Below are positions 7,570-18,000 of a stretch of 64,000 nucleotides of DNA, piece by piece. The DNA is from an uncultured Methylococcaceae bacterium (GTDB lineage: Bacteria > Pseudomonadota > Gammaproteobacteria > Methylococcales > Methylococcaceae): NCBI GenBank assembly GCA_903934875.1, contig CAIZPP010000277.1, positions 1 through 64,000 of the forward strand, read 5' to 3'. The position numbers and the translations under genes were made by a program. A model generated the notes under the pieces. That model was not told the DNA's origin. It saw only the letters and a list, made by a program, of their open reading frames with translations, and ran no database searches. How positions within the stretch are numbered: position 1 is the stretch's first letter; each line of letters begins with the position of its first letter.

Positions 7570-9378
7570 CTATGGTGTTGTGGGTTCTTCACACCACTCC
7601 AACAAGTTAGATAATGGAGTTTGTTTATAATCCAAGGAAAACCTCTCCTTCAACTCATCAGACATTAGATGAACCTTGATAAGTTCTCGTTTTGACATAT
7701 CACCTGCTTGCAAGTATTTAAGATATTGCCTCGCTCCTCCACGGTCAGGCTCACGGCAAAGTAACTTACGATAGCATATGGAAACAAATTCTTCATCAGA
7801 CACACTTTCAACGTATTCCCAAAATTTCACATTGGAGAGTGGCGTAAGGTTAATTGAATATAAAGAATTGCCTAATACTGATTTATGATATTTTAGGTCA
7901 TTTGACGAATTGCGATCTAACAAACTGGTTAGACATTCTATCAACGGACGATTTCGCACATTGATGAATTTTAAATATCCAATCTGTGATTCCTTATTAA
8001 GCATATTGAAAGCAGTGTCCGAATCGGCGGCTATCACTTGATCAATAACCCCCCATGCCTTTTGTGCATCTTCCAAGCCTTTAATATGTGATAAAAATAA
8101 GGATTGTTCTACTGCCCCATTATCAAAAATTGATTCAAGTTTTCGATTTTGAAAATCCTTAATATATTGGCGATTTTCATATACAAACTCAAATATTTCT
8201 TTTGCGTACCTAGCGGAATCATATTCAAGTGCGTGAACCCTACCTCTAAGCCCTATTTCTCGTCGTTCGTCTGGATTTACTGCAGCTCGCTCCATGACTG
8301 AAATCAACTCTTCAAAATTATTGGGATCCTCAATCTTGTAAGCTACATCATCTGGCAAGTCTTGAAAGCAACCCGTGTTAAAGCAAAGAACAGGCTTACC
8401 AGCCGCAAGCTGTTCAATCAACGATCCGGATTGACCCTCTGTATTCGGATTTCGCAAATTGACGAATACGTCACTTTCCACTTGTAAAGAATATAATTCT
8501 GAGTCTGTTACTTTACCTCTAAATTCTATGTATTGGTCTATGTTCAATAATGTACACAATCTATGTAGGTAATCTTGATAATCCTTGGATGCTTCTCCAC
8601 AAATGACTAGCTTTGCAGTACTTCTAAGTATTGTCGATGCGTAAAATGCCCTGATCACCCTGTCAATGTACTTGTTTGGACTCATATGACCAAAACATAC
8701 AAATAGCACGGGCATTTGTGAACGGCTACGAACACGGTAAAAACTTTCTATTACCTCCTGCGAGGGAATTTTTTTCAAATCTGCTGGATTTCTAGAACGG
8801 AGAATAGGGCCTGAATATATTTCCCTCAACTTAGTTTCATGAAACTTTGAGTGAACTATACAAGCAGCACCCAACTTTGCAATTACCTCAGATAACGGAT
8901 ATTTAGATACAGACGCATAGTCCCAAGCTCCTGAAATACCTTTACGAATTGAGTTGTAGCTTTCTTGAGAGACAACTACACCATCTAGACCATACAAATA
9001 GGCAAGCAACCAATAGTAAATATTCTCGTCTCTTTTTCTGTTAAAAATATCGTGGACTAAAATATGTTGTAAAACATGATCATGCAAAATAACTACGCCA
9101 GGTTGCTTTTTTAGGGCATTTAGAATGGCATAGTGGTTGGTTTCATTGTTACCTATATTATAAAAAATAACATCGAAATCTTTGGCGATTTTTTCTAAAT
9201 CCAATTCATTAGATATAACTTCTACGGGTATATCTTTTATGTCATATGGTTGAAGCTCTGAATGCCATTGATAAAATACTTTAACATCAAAATAGTTTTT
9301 GAGCTGAGTCACAACTGCTTTCGACATAAAACCTGGGCCGCAAGCATCGTTGAAAGGGGTAAACCAGGCGATTTTCAT
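7570..9378 (-). CDS. Glycosyltransferase, GT4-like, with C-terminal DUF4214-like domain
   Basis: About 602 residues from ATG 9378, which overlaps the upstream stop as ATGA. The N-terminal half is a GT-B acceptor domain (MKIAWFTPFNDACGPG). Residues ~220-390 form the GT1-type donor domain (LFVCFGHMSPNKYIDRV, FVNLRNPNTEGQSGSLIEQLAAGKPVL). The C-terminal ~60 residues (EEFVSICYRKLLCREPDRGG, YLKYLQAGDMS) match the DUF4214 pattern often appended to capsule or surface-glycan enzymes. It would transfer a sugar from a nucleotide donor in the cytoplasm during capsule chain building. Donor and acceptor cannot be read from sequence. It is AT-rich like its neighbours, suggesting transfer of the glycan block. 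Confidence 0.82.
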   Translation of the reverse strand: MKIAWFTPFNDACGPGFMSKAVVTQLKNYFDVKVFYQWHSELQPYDIKDIPVEVISNELDLEKIAKDFDVIFYNIGNNETNHYAILNALKKQPGVVILHDHVLQHILVHDIFNRKRDENIYYWLLAYLYGLDGVVVSQESYNSIRKGISGAWDYASVSKYPLSEVIAKLGAACIVHSKFHETKLREIYSGPILRSRNPADLKKIPSQEVIESFYRVRSRSQMPVLFVCFGHMSPNKYIDRVIRAFYASTILRSTAKLVICGEASKDYQDYLHRLCTLLNIDQYIEFRGKVTDSELYSLQVESDVFVNLRNPNTEGQSGSLIEQLAAGKPVLCFNTGCFQDLPDDVAYKIEDPNNFEELISVMERAAVNPDERREIGLRGRVHALEYDSARYAKEIFEFVYENRQYIKDFQNRKLESIFDNGAVEQSLFLSHIKGLEDAQKAWGVIDQVIAADSDTAFNMLNKESQIGYLKFINVRNRPLIECLTSLLDRNSSNDLKYHKSVLGNSLYSINLTPLSNVKFWEYVESVSDEEFVSICYRKLLCREPDRGGARQYLKYLQAGDMSKRELIKVHLMSDELKERFSLDYKQTPLSNLLEWCEEPTTP

Positions 9379-10343
9379 TCTAAGCACTCCATAAGGGTTT
9401 TTTCTGGGTTTCTTCTTGAAAATAATGTACGAAAAGCAAATTCGCCCATCTTTGTCGCATCAATGTGTCTAGACATGAATAAATCCATTAGCACAATAAA
9501 TTGTTGCCATTTTTTTTGATGGAACCCTGTTATCTCATCAATAAATATATCTACGTTAACAGCATTGTTTCCGACTATTACAATAGGCCGTAATAGAGCA
9601 GCTACTAATTCCAAGCGATCTTGCAATAGATCATCTTTGATGCCTATGGCAACATAGCACAAGCAACTCCTCAAATTTTCATGAAATTCATCATCATTTT
9701 CAAGTAGATATATTTGAACAAGGTCTGGCTTTACGGATTTATCTATCCTTTCAAATTGATTTTTAGAAACGCCTCTTAGATAAATAGAAAAATGCTCAGA
9801 ATTGTCAAGATGTTGAAGCCATTCAATCAACTGTTCTTCTATGTACTTGTATTCAATATCCACCTCAATAACAATACTGTTATTGTATGGGCCGGGGATT
9901 GCTTTACTTACAATAAAAGGTGGAAGTTGAAGTATCTTGCTTTGCAGTGGAGGAGCTATATCATCTTGAATAATAGAATTTAAACTGTATATAGTACCGT
10001 GCGCCATATTTCTAAAGTACAATTGCCGCTGGACAAAACGCTTTGATAGTAAAAATGGATCGTGGGTTTTCTCTGAGATATTGCAAATTTTTGTCAAAAG
10101 CCAAAATACAACTTTTTCATTTCGTTTAGGCTCATATTTTGGCGTAAATGATAAACAGCGGGTCAAATGATCGGGTACTATTTCTTTAACAGTTCGACCA
10201 GTCAGGTTTAATAATGAAGGATTATCGCTCAAGAGTACTTTATCAATGCTCCAACCCTCCCTAGAAAAAAAATCAGCAATATAATCTGAAACCATTGTCG
10301 CTTGAACGTTATCTGGTTCAATTATGATCTTAAGGTGTTTCAT
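9375..10343 (-). CDS. Unknown capsule-locus protein, possibly a divergent glycosyltransferase
   Basis: About 322 residues from ATG 10343 (MKHLKIIIEPDN); the longer frame from 10355 adds four residues. I do not recognise a family motif. Alternating hydrophobic strands and helices and the setting between two glycosyltransferases are compatible with a degenerate GT-B fold. The coding sequence is strikingly AT-rich. It overlaps the next gene by 4 nt, so it is cotranslated. No membrane segment or signal peptide is evident, so the protein is probably cytoplasmic. Confidence 0.6.
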   Translation of the reverse strand: MKHLKIIIEPDNVQATMVSDYIADFFSREGWSIDKVLLSDNPSLLNLTGRTVKEIVPDHLTRCLSFTPKYEPKRNEKVVFWLLTKICNISEKTHDPFLLSKRFVQRQLYFRNMAHGTIYSLNSIIQDDIAPPLQSKILQLPPFIVSKAIPGPYNNSIVIEVDIEYKYIEEQLIEWLQHLDNSEHFSIYLRGVSKNQFERIDKSVKPDLVQIYLLENDDEFHENLRSCLCYVAIGIKDDLLQDRLELVAALLRPIVIVGNNAVNVDIFIDEITGFHQKKWQQFIVLMDLFMSRHIDATKMGEFAFRTLFSRRNPEKTLMECLE

Positions 10344-10427
10344 TAGTCTATACATTCCTTAGTAGTTACTATATAACTTTAATGAGTTTCAAATACTCAT
10401 CACTCAATGGCAGTGGTTAACAAGATT

Positions 10428-11942
10428 CTATTCAAGACTATTAAGAAAAGTTTTCCACTTTGGCAAAATCACATCTGGCATATATCGCTTCGAGACTTCT
10501 ACGCCACGTCGGATCAAATCTTGGCGATATTCTTCTTGGCCCGACTCAATAACAAGGCGTATCGCATTTACAGCTTCTTCTGTTGAGTAAGGATTGAAAT
10601 ATTCAGATGCATTTTCATATATTTCTCGATGCACAGTAATGTCCGAAGCCACTACCGCACCACCACTTCGCATAGCCTCAACCCCGGAAAAATCAAAACC
10701 CTCCGCCAAGCTAGGACAAACCGTAGCTTCGGCGTGCTTATACAAAACCCTTAGGTCATAAGCCGGTACAGCATTAAGAAAAAACAATTCTCCCCGTTCC
10801 ATCCATGGTAAAAAGGTACTGAGCGTCTGGACATAATTCCAACCAAGCTCCCCGACAATTACAAGCTTCAAATTTGGATAAACATAGGCTTTTAATATTT
10901 CCCAAGCGGACAGCAGCCGAAGATGGTTTTTACGTGGCTCAATTGATGAAACAATGAGTAGATATCGAAAATCACTTAATTCAAGATTGACTGTATTTTG
11001 TCGATAAAGAATTTCTCGCTGACGCGAACTAAACAACTTGATATCGATTTCGTTACCGCTATAGACTCTTGATCTAATTATTTCTCTCACCCTGTTGCGA
11101 GGTGACTCTTCTTCAAAATAATGGTGAGAAACTATATTATGAAGTACTAGGGTTTTCTCCTTAACCTCTGGAAAAATCGAAATTAAATCTTGCCTGCTTG
11201 CTTCAGAAACACATGCAAAGTAGGCGCCATCTTTTACATTAGACTGAAGTGCATAGAAATGAGATGCCTGATGTATCGATTTATCCTTAATTGTATGAGG
11301 CATCAAAATCGGTATCGCATCATGATAGCGTATAACAAGTTTTGTTCCTTTAGCAACACGACCTGGAAAAGGCGTTTGGGAAATCATAATGTCAAAAGCA
11401 CTGGTGTCAATATATATGTATTTTGCATGACCCAATAATGAACGATATTGAAGACCCACTTGGTGTAACAAACTGGTTGGTGTCTTAATGACTCTAAAGT
11501 TAGCTTTACACACCAGATCAAAATCCGAGACTGGTAATGTTTTAGAAAACCATGATTGCCAAACAAAATCTTTGAATAATGCAGATTCAAAAACACCAAG
11601 TCTCAGTCCAAGTCCTAAATGGATCATACATATCAAACGGGCTATCAAAATTATTTTACTGATATATTTGACTATTTTATCAAAAGGGGTTGTATTAGAC
11701 TTTTCTTGAAAGGATATCACTAAGCGTGAAAGTCTGTTTATTTTGTCTTGGTGGCTTAATTCCTTTTGTAAAAATCCTTTTTTGTTCGAGATTCCTTGGG
11801 TTATTATTTTTCCACCATGCTGGATTAAGCCCTCGACTTCGATTGAGTCTATCAGCCTAAGACCTCTAAACAGTAAACGAGTCTCTTGTGGGATACCTGA
11901 GAATCCATCTAACGCGGGGCGAAGTTCAAGCAATATTTTCAT
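10428..11942 (-). CDS. Glycosyltransferase family 4 protein
   Basis: 504 residues. The start fits GT-B acceptor domains (MKILLELRPALDGFSGIPQE). The C-terminal half is a clear GT4 donor domain: LLIVSSIEPRKNHLRLLSAW, LVIVGELGW, then ATVCPSLAEGFDFSGVEAMRSGG, which holds the EX7E-type nucleotide-sugar contact. It resembles mannosyl/rhamnosyl-type transferases of O-antigen and capsule loci. An insertion of ~80 residues in the N-terminal half, rich in basic and hydrophobic residues, makes it longer than the usual 350-400. It is separated from the export genes by 150 bp in which I see no gene. Confidence 0.85.
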   Translation of the reverse strand: MKILLELRPALDGFSGIPQETRLLFRGLRLIDSIEVEGLIQHGGKIITQGISNKKGFLQKELSHQDKINRLSRLVISFQEKSNTTPFDKIVKYISKIILIARLICMIHLGLGLRLGVFESALFKDFVWQSWFSKTLPVSDFDLVCKANFRVIKTPTSLLHQVGLQYRSLLGHAKYIYIDTSAFDIMISQTPFPGRVAKGTKLVIRYHDAIPILMPHTIKDKSIHQASHFYALQSNVKDGAYFACVSEASRQDLISIFPEVKEKTLVLHNIVSHHYFEEESPRNRVREIIRSRVYSGNEIDIKLFSSRQREILYRQNTVNLELSDFRYLLIVSSIEPRKNHLRLLSAWEILKAYVYPNLKLVIVGELGWNYVQTLSTFLPWMERGELFFLNAVPAYDLRVLYKHAEATVCPSLAEGFDFSGVEAMRSGGAVVASDITVHREIYENASEYFNPYSTEEAVNAIRLVIESGQEEYRQDLIRRGVEVSKRYMPDVILPKWKTFLNSLE

Positions 11943-12094
11943 ATAGAAAATTCAGTATGACTTGTGTAGGCAGTATATTGGCAAGAGAATTATCGACTTA
12001 AAATCAAATATTCATAAGTGGATGGCGGTTAGTTCAACGCTTTGCTCTCGATTGTAATTGACTAACATTGGAATTGTACAGGCGATGTGCAATA

Positions 12095-12748
12095 TTACGC
12101 TAGCGTCTCTTCATAGAAGGAATAAGCGTCATCGACGTTATCGAAAGACCATAGCTTACCATTTTCAAGAACGGCAGCTTGGTTGCAATGCTCACGTATA
12201 TATACAGGGTCATGGGAAACGATGATCAGCGACCGGTCTTTTCGTTTTTCAAACAGTTCGATATGGCATTTCTCATGGAACCGCGCATCACCTACTGCAA
12301 CAACTTCATCAATGAGAAAGCAGTCGAACTGGATGACCATGGATATAGCGAAAGCTAATTTTGCACGCATACCGCTAGAGTAGGTTTTTACTGGCTCGTG
12401 CAGGTACCGACCTAGTTCAGAAAACTCCCGGACAAATTGTATTTTGTCCTCGGTGCTCGCACCGTATACGCGACAAATAAACCGCAGGTTGTCCAATCCA
12501 GTGAGGCTACCTTGAAATGCACCCCCAAAAGCCAGCGGCCAAGACACACTCATGCTACGCGTGATGGAACCGGATGTCGGTCGCTCTGCCCCACTGATAA
12601 TGCGAATCAAAGTCGATTTTCCTGACCCATTTCGACCCAGTATGCCAATCTTGTCACCATAGCTCACTTGTAGGCATATGTGATCTAGCACGGTATGCAA
12701 ACCTTTGCGGGTTTTGTATTGTTTGACTACATTGTTGATCTTTATCAT
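12095..12748 (-). CDS. kpsT: Capsule polysaccharide ABC exporter, ATP-binding subunit (KpsT type)
   Basis: 217 residues, the short KpsT length without the sugar-binding tail found in Wzt proteins. Walker [10 protein letters not shown] (38-46), signature SSGMR (124-128), Walker [13 protein letters not shown] (143-154) and the switch histidine in LIIVSHD are all present. It pairs with the KpsM-type permease, whose stop overlaps its start by 4 nt. It powers export of the finished lipid-linked capsule chain across the inner membrane. The lack of a C-terminal carbohydrate-binding domain implies that chain length or termination is controlled elsewhere. Confidence 0.92.
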   Translation of the reverse strand: MIKINNVVKQYKTRKGLHTVLDHICLQVSYGDKIGILGRNGSGKSTLIRIISGAERPTSGSITRSMSVSWPLAFGGAFQGSLTGLDNLRFICRVYGASTEDKIQFVREFSELGRYLHEPVKTYSSGMRAKLAFAISMVIQFDCFLIDEVVAVGDARFHEKCHIELFEKRKDRSLIIVSHDPVYIREHCNQAAVLENGKLWSFDNVDDAYSFYEETLA

Positions 12749-13557
12749 TCGGGCATCACTTTACGGGCAACCTCTTTAACCAAGGCCAGACCGATCAGGC
12801 TCATACACAAACAGCAGTAGGACATGTAGGCTATATCGTAATGTGCGTGAGTTAATGAACCGAAATAGCCCTCCCGCAATATCTCCACACCATGCACCAT
12901 TGGCAAGTAAAGCACCACCTCTTGAAAGGATATTGGTAGCCAATCCACCATGAAAATCGCACCTGATAAAGGAAAAAGTAAGTAAGTGGTAGGATGCCAT
13001 AATTTTTCCACAATCTCAGAACGCTCACTTAAAGCACCGACGATGAGGGCAAGCGATGCGCCAAACCAAGCGGTCATCAACCATCCAAACAGAACTTTGA
13101 TGATGTCCTCCGGCGGATCCGTCGCACCCAGGGTAATAAACAAAAGCATCAAGGTTACAAACGAGGTAGTATTGCCTGCGATCTCCAACACAATTCGTGA
13201 CGCAAAAATATCGATCACTTTAACATGCCGGTGGTACATCAATGCTAAATTTGGTTGAATAGCAGAACTACAACGGCCTGGCATATTGCGCCACAACAGT
13301 ATTGATGAATAGCCAGTGAGTGCAAAAGCCGCAATTGGTATGTTTGATCCGTGGGATGCGCCCGTTACCTTCCATAGCATAGTTATACCCACTGTATACA
13401 TCATCGGCTCGACAAACAACCATAAGAAGCCAATATTGTGACGTCCGTAGCGGGTAAGAACCTCTCGCATCAATAATGCTCCTATGACCCGCAACTGAAT
13501 CGCCATCGAACGCATAAATGGCGTTGCCATAATCATCTTCGCTCTGTACTCAGTCAT
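12745..13557 (-). CDS. kpsM: Capsule polysaccharide ABC exporter, permease (KpsM type)
   Basis: ABC-2 type permease with about six hydrophobic helices. The N-terminal [29 protein letters not shown] is the conserved amphipathic entry of KpsM/CtrC proteins. ATG 13557 is preferred: it overlaps the upstream stop as ATGACTGA, whereas the GTG at 13572 adds five residues with no gain. It forms the transmembrane channel with KpsT. The outer-membrane partner (KpsD/Wza type) and the KpsC/KpsS linker enzymes are not in this window. Confidence 0.9.
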   Translation of the reverse strand: MTEYRAKMIMATPFMRSMAIQLRVIGALLMREVLTRYGRHNIGFLWLFVEPMMYTVGITMLWKVTGASHGSNIPIAAFALTGYSSILLWRNMPGRCSSAIQPNLALMYHRHVKVIDIFASRIVLEIAGNTTSFVTLMLLFITLGATDPPEDIIKVLFGWLMTAWFGASLALIVGALSERSEIVEKLWHPTTYLLFPLSGAIFMVDWLPISFQEVVLYLPMVHGVEILREGYFGSLTHAHYDIAYMSYCCLCMSLIGLALVKEVARKVMPE

Positions 13558-14674
13558 GGTGTTCGCGCACACCAGCGATGAGCATGGTGAGGATCCCCCA
13601 AGCGATCAGCCCTAGCACGAAAGTGGTGAACACACAGCGGATTCGCCTAGGTTCCACTGCATAATCGGGCTTTCCCGGTTGGACGATACGCTCCAAATAA
13701 AGCTGCTTGCGTTGTGCTTCGTTGCGTGCCTGCTCCAGCGTGATCAGTTCCTCCATGAGCAGTTTCGAGGCAAATTCCTGCTCCAGCGCGAGGCGATCAT
13801 ATTCTGCCGCCTCGCTGGAAAGGGAATGCCCGCCGCCAGCCACTTTGGCAGTTTCCTGGCTAATGGCTTCTTGCAGAGACACCACCCTTTTTTGTATGGA
13901 GGGGATTTGCGGATTATCACCGGACAAGGTGCGAATTTGGTCTAGCTGCATCTTGGTGGCAATCAACTCGTCTTGCAGTTTTGCGATTAGTTGCAATTGC
14001 AAAGGCGACTGTTTCCCCGGATCGAAAATCGACTTTAGATTGCGATATTTTGAAACCGCCAGCGCGGCAGCTTTCGCTTTATTTTCGGCAATTTCAACTT
14101 CCGCAGCCGCAAAACGGATCATGTCTTGGCGCGCCCGTTCGTTAATCCCATTGACTAGGTCTTCACTCATCTTGACCAGTTTTTCATTGATACGATAGGC
14201 ATCCTCTGAGGTGAATGCATTCACTTTCAGGGTTGCGATTGAAGAGGATGAGTCCACATCTACCGATACTCGCTTCTGGTAATAGCGGTGCAAAGCTTCA
14301 AAACTGCCATCCCACCAATCCAGCCCCTTGAAACGGTTGAGAACGTCGACATCCTTGCTGCCGAACGCTTGGTCCAAGTGGATTTGTTCATTGAGTTTTT
14401 TCAGGGCATCCCTAGAGAGTATGAAATCATGCACGATAAAAGTGTCGTCAGAGGGGTGTGAGAAACCAGCCCCCTGAAGCACGGCGCTTATCCCCGTGGG
14501 CGCTTGGGGTTGCGGACTGCGCACCACTAAGCGGGATTCAGAGACATAGATATCGGAGGCAATCAGTCCATAGTAGAACCCTGCCAGCAGGGTTGGCAGA
14601 ACTACCGTGTAAAAGCCTAGGCTATTTATACTTCTAAGAAAGCGGAAAAACCTACCCGGTTTTGCTTGATTCAT
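13550..14674 (-). CDS. kpsE: Capsule export inner-membrane protein (KpsE/CtrB type, polysaccharide co-polymerase 3)
   Basis: About 374 residues from ATG 14674; an upstream ATG at 14692 is possible. One TM segment near the N-terminus (LGFYTVVLPTLLAGFYYGLIASD) and one at the C-terminus (FTTFVLGLIAWGILTMLIAGV) bracket a large periplasmic part with long coiled-coil helices (about residues 170-330). Before the second TM is the Pro-rich LERIVQPGKPDYAVEPRR motif typical of the family. It bridges the KpsMT transporter to the outer-membrane channel. First gene of the minus-strand operon; overlaps kpsM by 8 nt. Confidence 0.88.
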   Translation of the reverse strand: MNQAKPGRFFRFLRSINSLGFYTVVLPTLLAGFYYGLIASDIYVSESRLVVRSPQPQAPTGISAVLQGAGFSHPSDDTFIVHDFILSRDALKKLNEQIHLDQAFGSKDVDVLNRFKGLDWWDGSFEALHRYYQKRVSVDVDSSSSIATLKVNAFTSEDAYRINEKLVKMSEDLVNGINERARQDMIRFAAAEVEIAENKAKAAALAVSKYRNLKSIFDPGKQSPLQLQLIAKLQDELIATKMQLDQIRTLSGDNPQIPSIQKRVVSLQEAISQETAKVAGGGHSLSSEAAEYDRLALEQEFASKLLMEELITLEQARNEAQRKQLYLERIVQPGKPDYAVEPRRIRCVFTTFVLGLIAWGILTMLIAGVREHHD

Positions 14675-15084
14675 ATTGAGTCGGCCTACCACTAGGCATG
14701 TTGCTCGAAAGAGTCAACTTTATTTATAAAAATCATTGGCATATTATTTGCTTATCATACAGTGATATATTATTTCCAGAATTATAGAACTACATAAGCA
14801 TCAATTCTATTTATTTAAAATTATTATAGCTTAACACATAAGTTAGAAGCAATTATCCAGCGATTCGGAGCATTTTTAAAACACAACAAGGTAGTTCGGA
14901 GTGACCAGACTAGCCTCCAAAACCGAATGCTAGCTTTACTACCGCAGCTTCCTATAGCAATAGGCCAAAGCTTGTCTACATGTCGCGCATTAAGCTACAA
15001 TCCATCTGAAAACATAAAAATGGATGGGCCATTGGAAAACCTTCACTTCAAAAATCGCAGAGTCGTATTGGCAGAGGGACATGA
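14675..15084. promoter_or_regulatory. Divergent intergenic region between the capsule-export and PKS operons
   Basis: About 400 bp without a gene. The part at 14700-14850 is strongly AT-rich, with stretches such as TTATTTATAAAAATC and GATATATTATTT, compared with the genes on both sides. It must hold the promoters for kpsE (minus) and the PKS gene (plus), but I cannot name -35/-10 boxes with confidence. No JUMPstart/ops element (GGCGGTAG) was found. The PKS ribosome-binding site AGAGGGA lies at about 15073-15079. Confidence 0.55.
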
Positions 15085-18000
15085 ATGAGTAGGGTAGCAA
15101 TCATTGGATATTCTTTCCGGTTTCCATCCACTGACACGGCAAGTTATTGGGATGATCTATTAGATGCCCGCGATCTGGTGACGACTGTCGAACCGGGGCG
15201 TTGGTCAGCCGATGTCTTCCACCATCCCGGCACAACCCACCCTGGCACTTCCTACACCTTTGCAGCCGGTTCCATCGGGGATGTCTCAAAGTTTGATGCC
15301 GATTTTTTTGGCATATCCCCGCGCGAAGCGGCACTGATGGACCCCCAACATCGCCTGTTGTTGGAGTTAAGCTGGGAAACGCTAGAAAACGCCGGGGTCA
15401 AGCCATCTTCCCTGAGCGGTAGCCGTTGTGGCGTGTTCATCGGCAATGCCAGCACCGATTATTCCTACCGATTCGCTGACGATCTAGCTTCCATCGATGC
15501 CTCCACGGCCACCGGCAACACGGCCAGCACCGCGGCGAACCGCCTGTCTTATTTCTACAATTTGCGCGGGCCGAGCATGGTTATCGACACCGCCTGCTCC
15601 TCCTCCCTAGTCGCATTCCACCAAGCTTGCCGCTCAATCATTTCCGGGGAGAGCACCCAGGCACTGGTTGGAGGTGTCAGCCTGCATCTTCACCCTTTCG
15701 GCTTCATTATATTTTCCAAGGCATCCATGCTCTCTAAGCGCGGTCGTTGCCGCGTCTTTGACGAAAGCGCCGACGGCTATGTGCGTTCGGAAGGCGGGGG
15801 GTTGTTCTTTATAAAGGATTATGCCCAAGCAGTCGCCGACGGTGACCCGATTCTGGCCGTCGTTGCGCATTCGGCAATCAACACCGACGGCCACAAATCT
15901 GGATTGACGGTGCCAAATTATCAGGCCCAAGCTGAACTGTTGGCTGAAGTTTATGCACGGGCCGGGATATCACCCACCGAGATTGACTACGTTGAGGCAC
16001 ATGGCACGGGAACTTCCGTGGGCGACCCCATAGAGGCGCACGCGCTAGGCGAGTCCCTCGGTCAGCGGCGTCCGCCCGGCAACCCATTGCTGATTGGCTC
16101 GGTCAAAAGCAACTTAGGCCACCTTGAGGCCGCATCAGGTGTCGCAGGCTTGGTCAAAGCACTGCATTGCATCCACCACCGGACAGTACCCGCCACCATC
16201 GGAATTGAATCGCCAAACCCGAATATCCGTTTTGATGAGTGGAACCTCAAAGTAGTCACGCAGAACCGCCCTCTGCGCGAGTCGGGTACTTTGACTATAG
16301 GGGTCAATTCTTTCGGCTTCGGCGGCGCGAATGCCCATGTGATCTTGCAAAGTGTTGTGAATCCCGCCGAAATAAGCCCTAAGTCCAAAAAAAGCCGGGG
16401 TTTACCATTCGTGCTATCCGCCAGCAGCACTGGCGGTTTGAAGGCTATGGCGAAAGACTTTTCGGCTTTCTTGCAAGGCAGTCCGGCGTTGACGCTGTAT
16501 GATATGGCATACACTGCCGCTTTTCGGCGGGAGTGGCTTGAACACCGCTTGGTGGTTTTCGGCGCATCGCACGAAGCGGTGGCCAAGGAGCTACAAAAGT
16601 TCGCCGATGGCGAGACCAGCGCGGCGGAAACGGGAGTGGCGTTGGCAACAGTCTCGGGTGTTGCGTTCATCTATTCGGGCAACGGAGCCCAATGGTTAGC
16701 CATGGGCGGGCGATTATTGAAGAATAGGGTGTTCAGGAATGCCGTCCGTCGGATCGATGTGATATTCCGCCGCTATGCCGACTATTCTGTTGAGGATGAC
16801 CTCCTCGGTAAAAACGGCCAAGACCGCTACGAACACACTGAATTTGCCCAACCCGCCTTGTTTGCCGTCCAAGTGGGGGTGACCGAAATGCTACGGCAGT
16901 CGGGGGTATATCCCCGCGCTGTGGCCGGCCACAGCGTCGGGGAGGTGGCTGCGGCTTGGGCTTGCGGCGCTTTGTCGCTGGAGGCTGCGGTCAAGGTGAT
17001 CTACCATCGCAGCAAATTGCAGGAGACTACCAAGGGCAGTGGCCAGATGACGGCTGTGGGCCAGGATGCGCAAGCCGTAGGCAGCTTGCTGCATGATTTG
17101 GGGCTGGTGCAAAGTGTTTGCATCTCCGGAACCAACAGTCCGAAAGGGGTTACCGTCGCGGGAAGCACGGCGGGGCTGTCCCGCATGGAGGATGCGCTTG
17201 CCCACTTCGGTCTGTTCTATAAACGGCTGGAACTTGATTACGCGTTCCACAGCCCGTCCATGGACGGCATTGAACAGGGTCTCAGGCAGGCTCTGTCAGG
17301 ACTCGAAACCTCCAAACCAGTTGTTCCGTTTTATTCCACCGTCACCGGCAAGGTACTAGCCGGCGAAGCCCTAGACGCTGAATACTGGTGGCATAATGTC
17401 CGCCAGCCCGTGTCGTTTGAACAGGCTGTCAAAAACTTACTGGCAGACGGGTTCAATGTCTGTATTGAAGTCGGGCCACATCCTGTCTTGCGCACTTATG
17501 TCAATGACTGCATCAAGGAGGCTGGCATCGACGGTCGCGTGATTCCGACACTGCTGCGCGGCGACGACGACCCGGCGCGGGTTTGGAGCGCGGTGGCCCA
17601 AGCCATGATTGCCGGTGTCAACATGGATTGGCGGTTTTTCTTTCCGTCTAAGGGGGCTTTCGTTGCACTGCCGAACTATCCCTGGCAACGCGAGAGGCAC
17701 TGGCACCCGGTGACGTCAGAGTCGCTGGGCACCCTATACCGGAAAAAATGCCATCCGCTACTTGGCTACCCCCTGCCACAGCACGATCTAATTTGGGAAA
17801 GCCTGATCGACACCCAGACTCATCCGGCCTTGGCAGACCATGTCGTCGGCGATGCCACGGTTTTCCCCGGAGCGGGGTTTGCAGAACTCGCACTGGCCTC
17901 CGCGTTGGCTTGGCATCCCGGTATCCTTGCCGAAATCGAGGAACTGGAAATACGCTCACCGCTTTTGCTAAGCGCAGAGCATTCAAAACTTGTTCGACTA

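Noticed and set aside
14693-15080. JUMPstart/ops element for RfaH control of the capsule operons
   Set aside because: No GGCGGTAG core was found on either strand in this region.
16062-16670. 202-residue minus-strand ORF within the PKS gene
   Set aside because: Antisense shadow of the KS-AT linker region; no ribosome-binding site or family motif.
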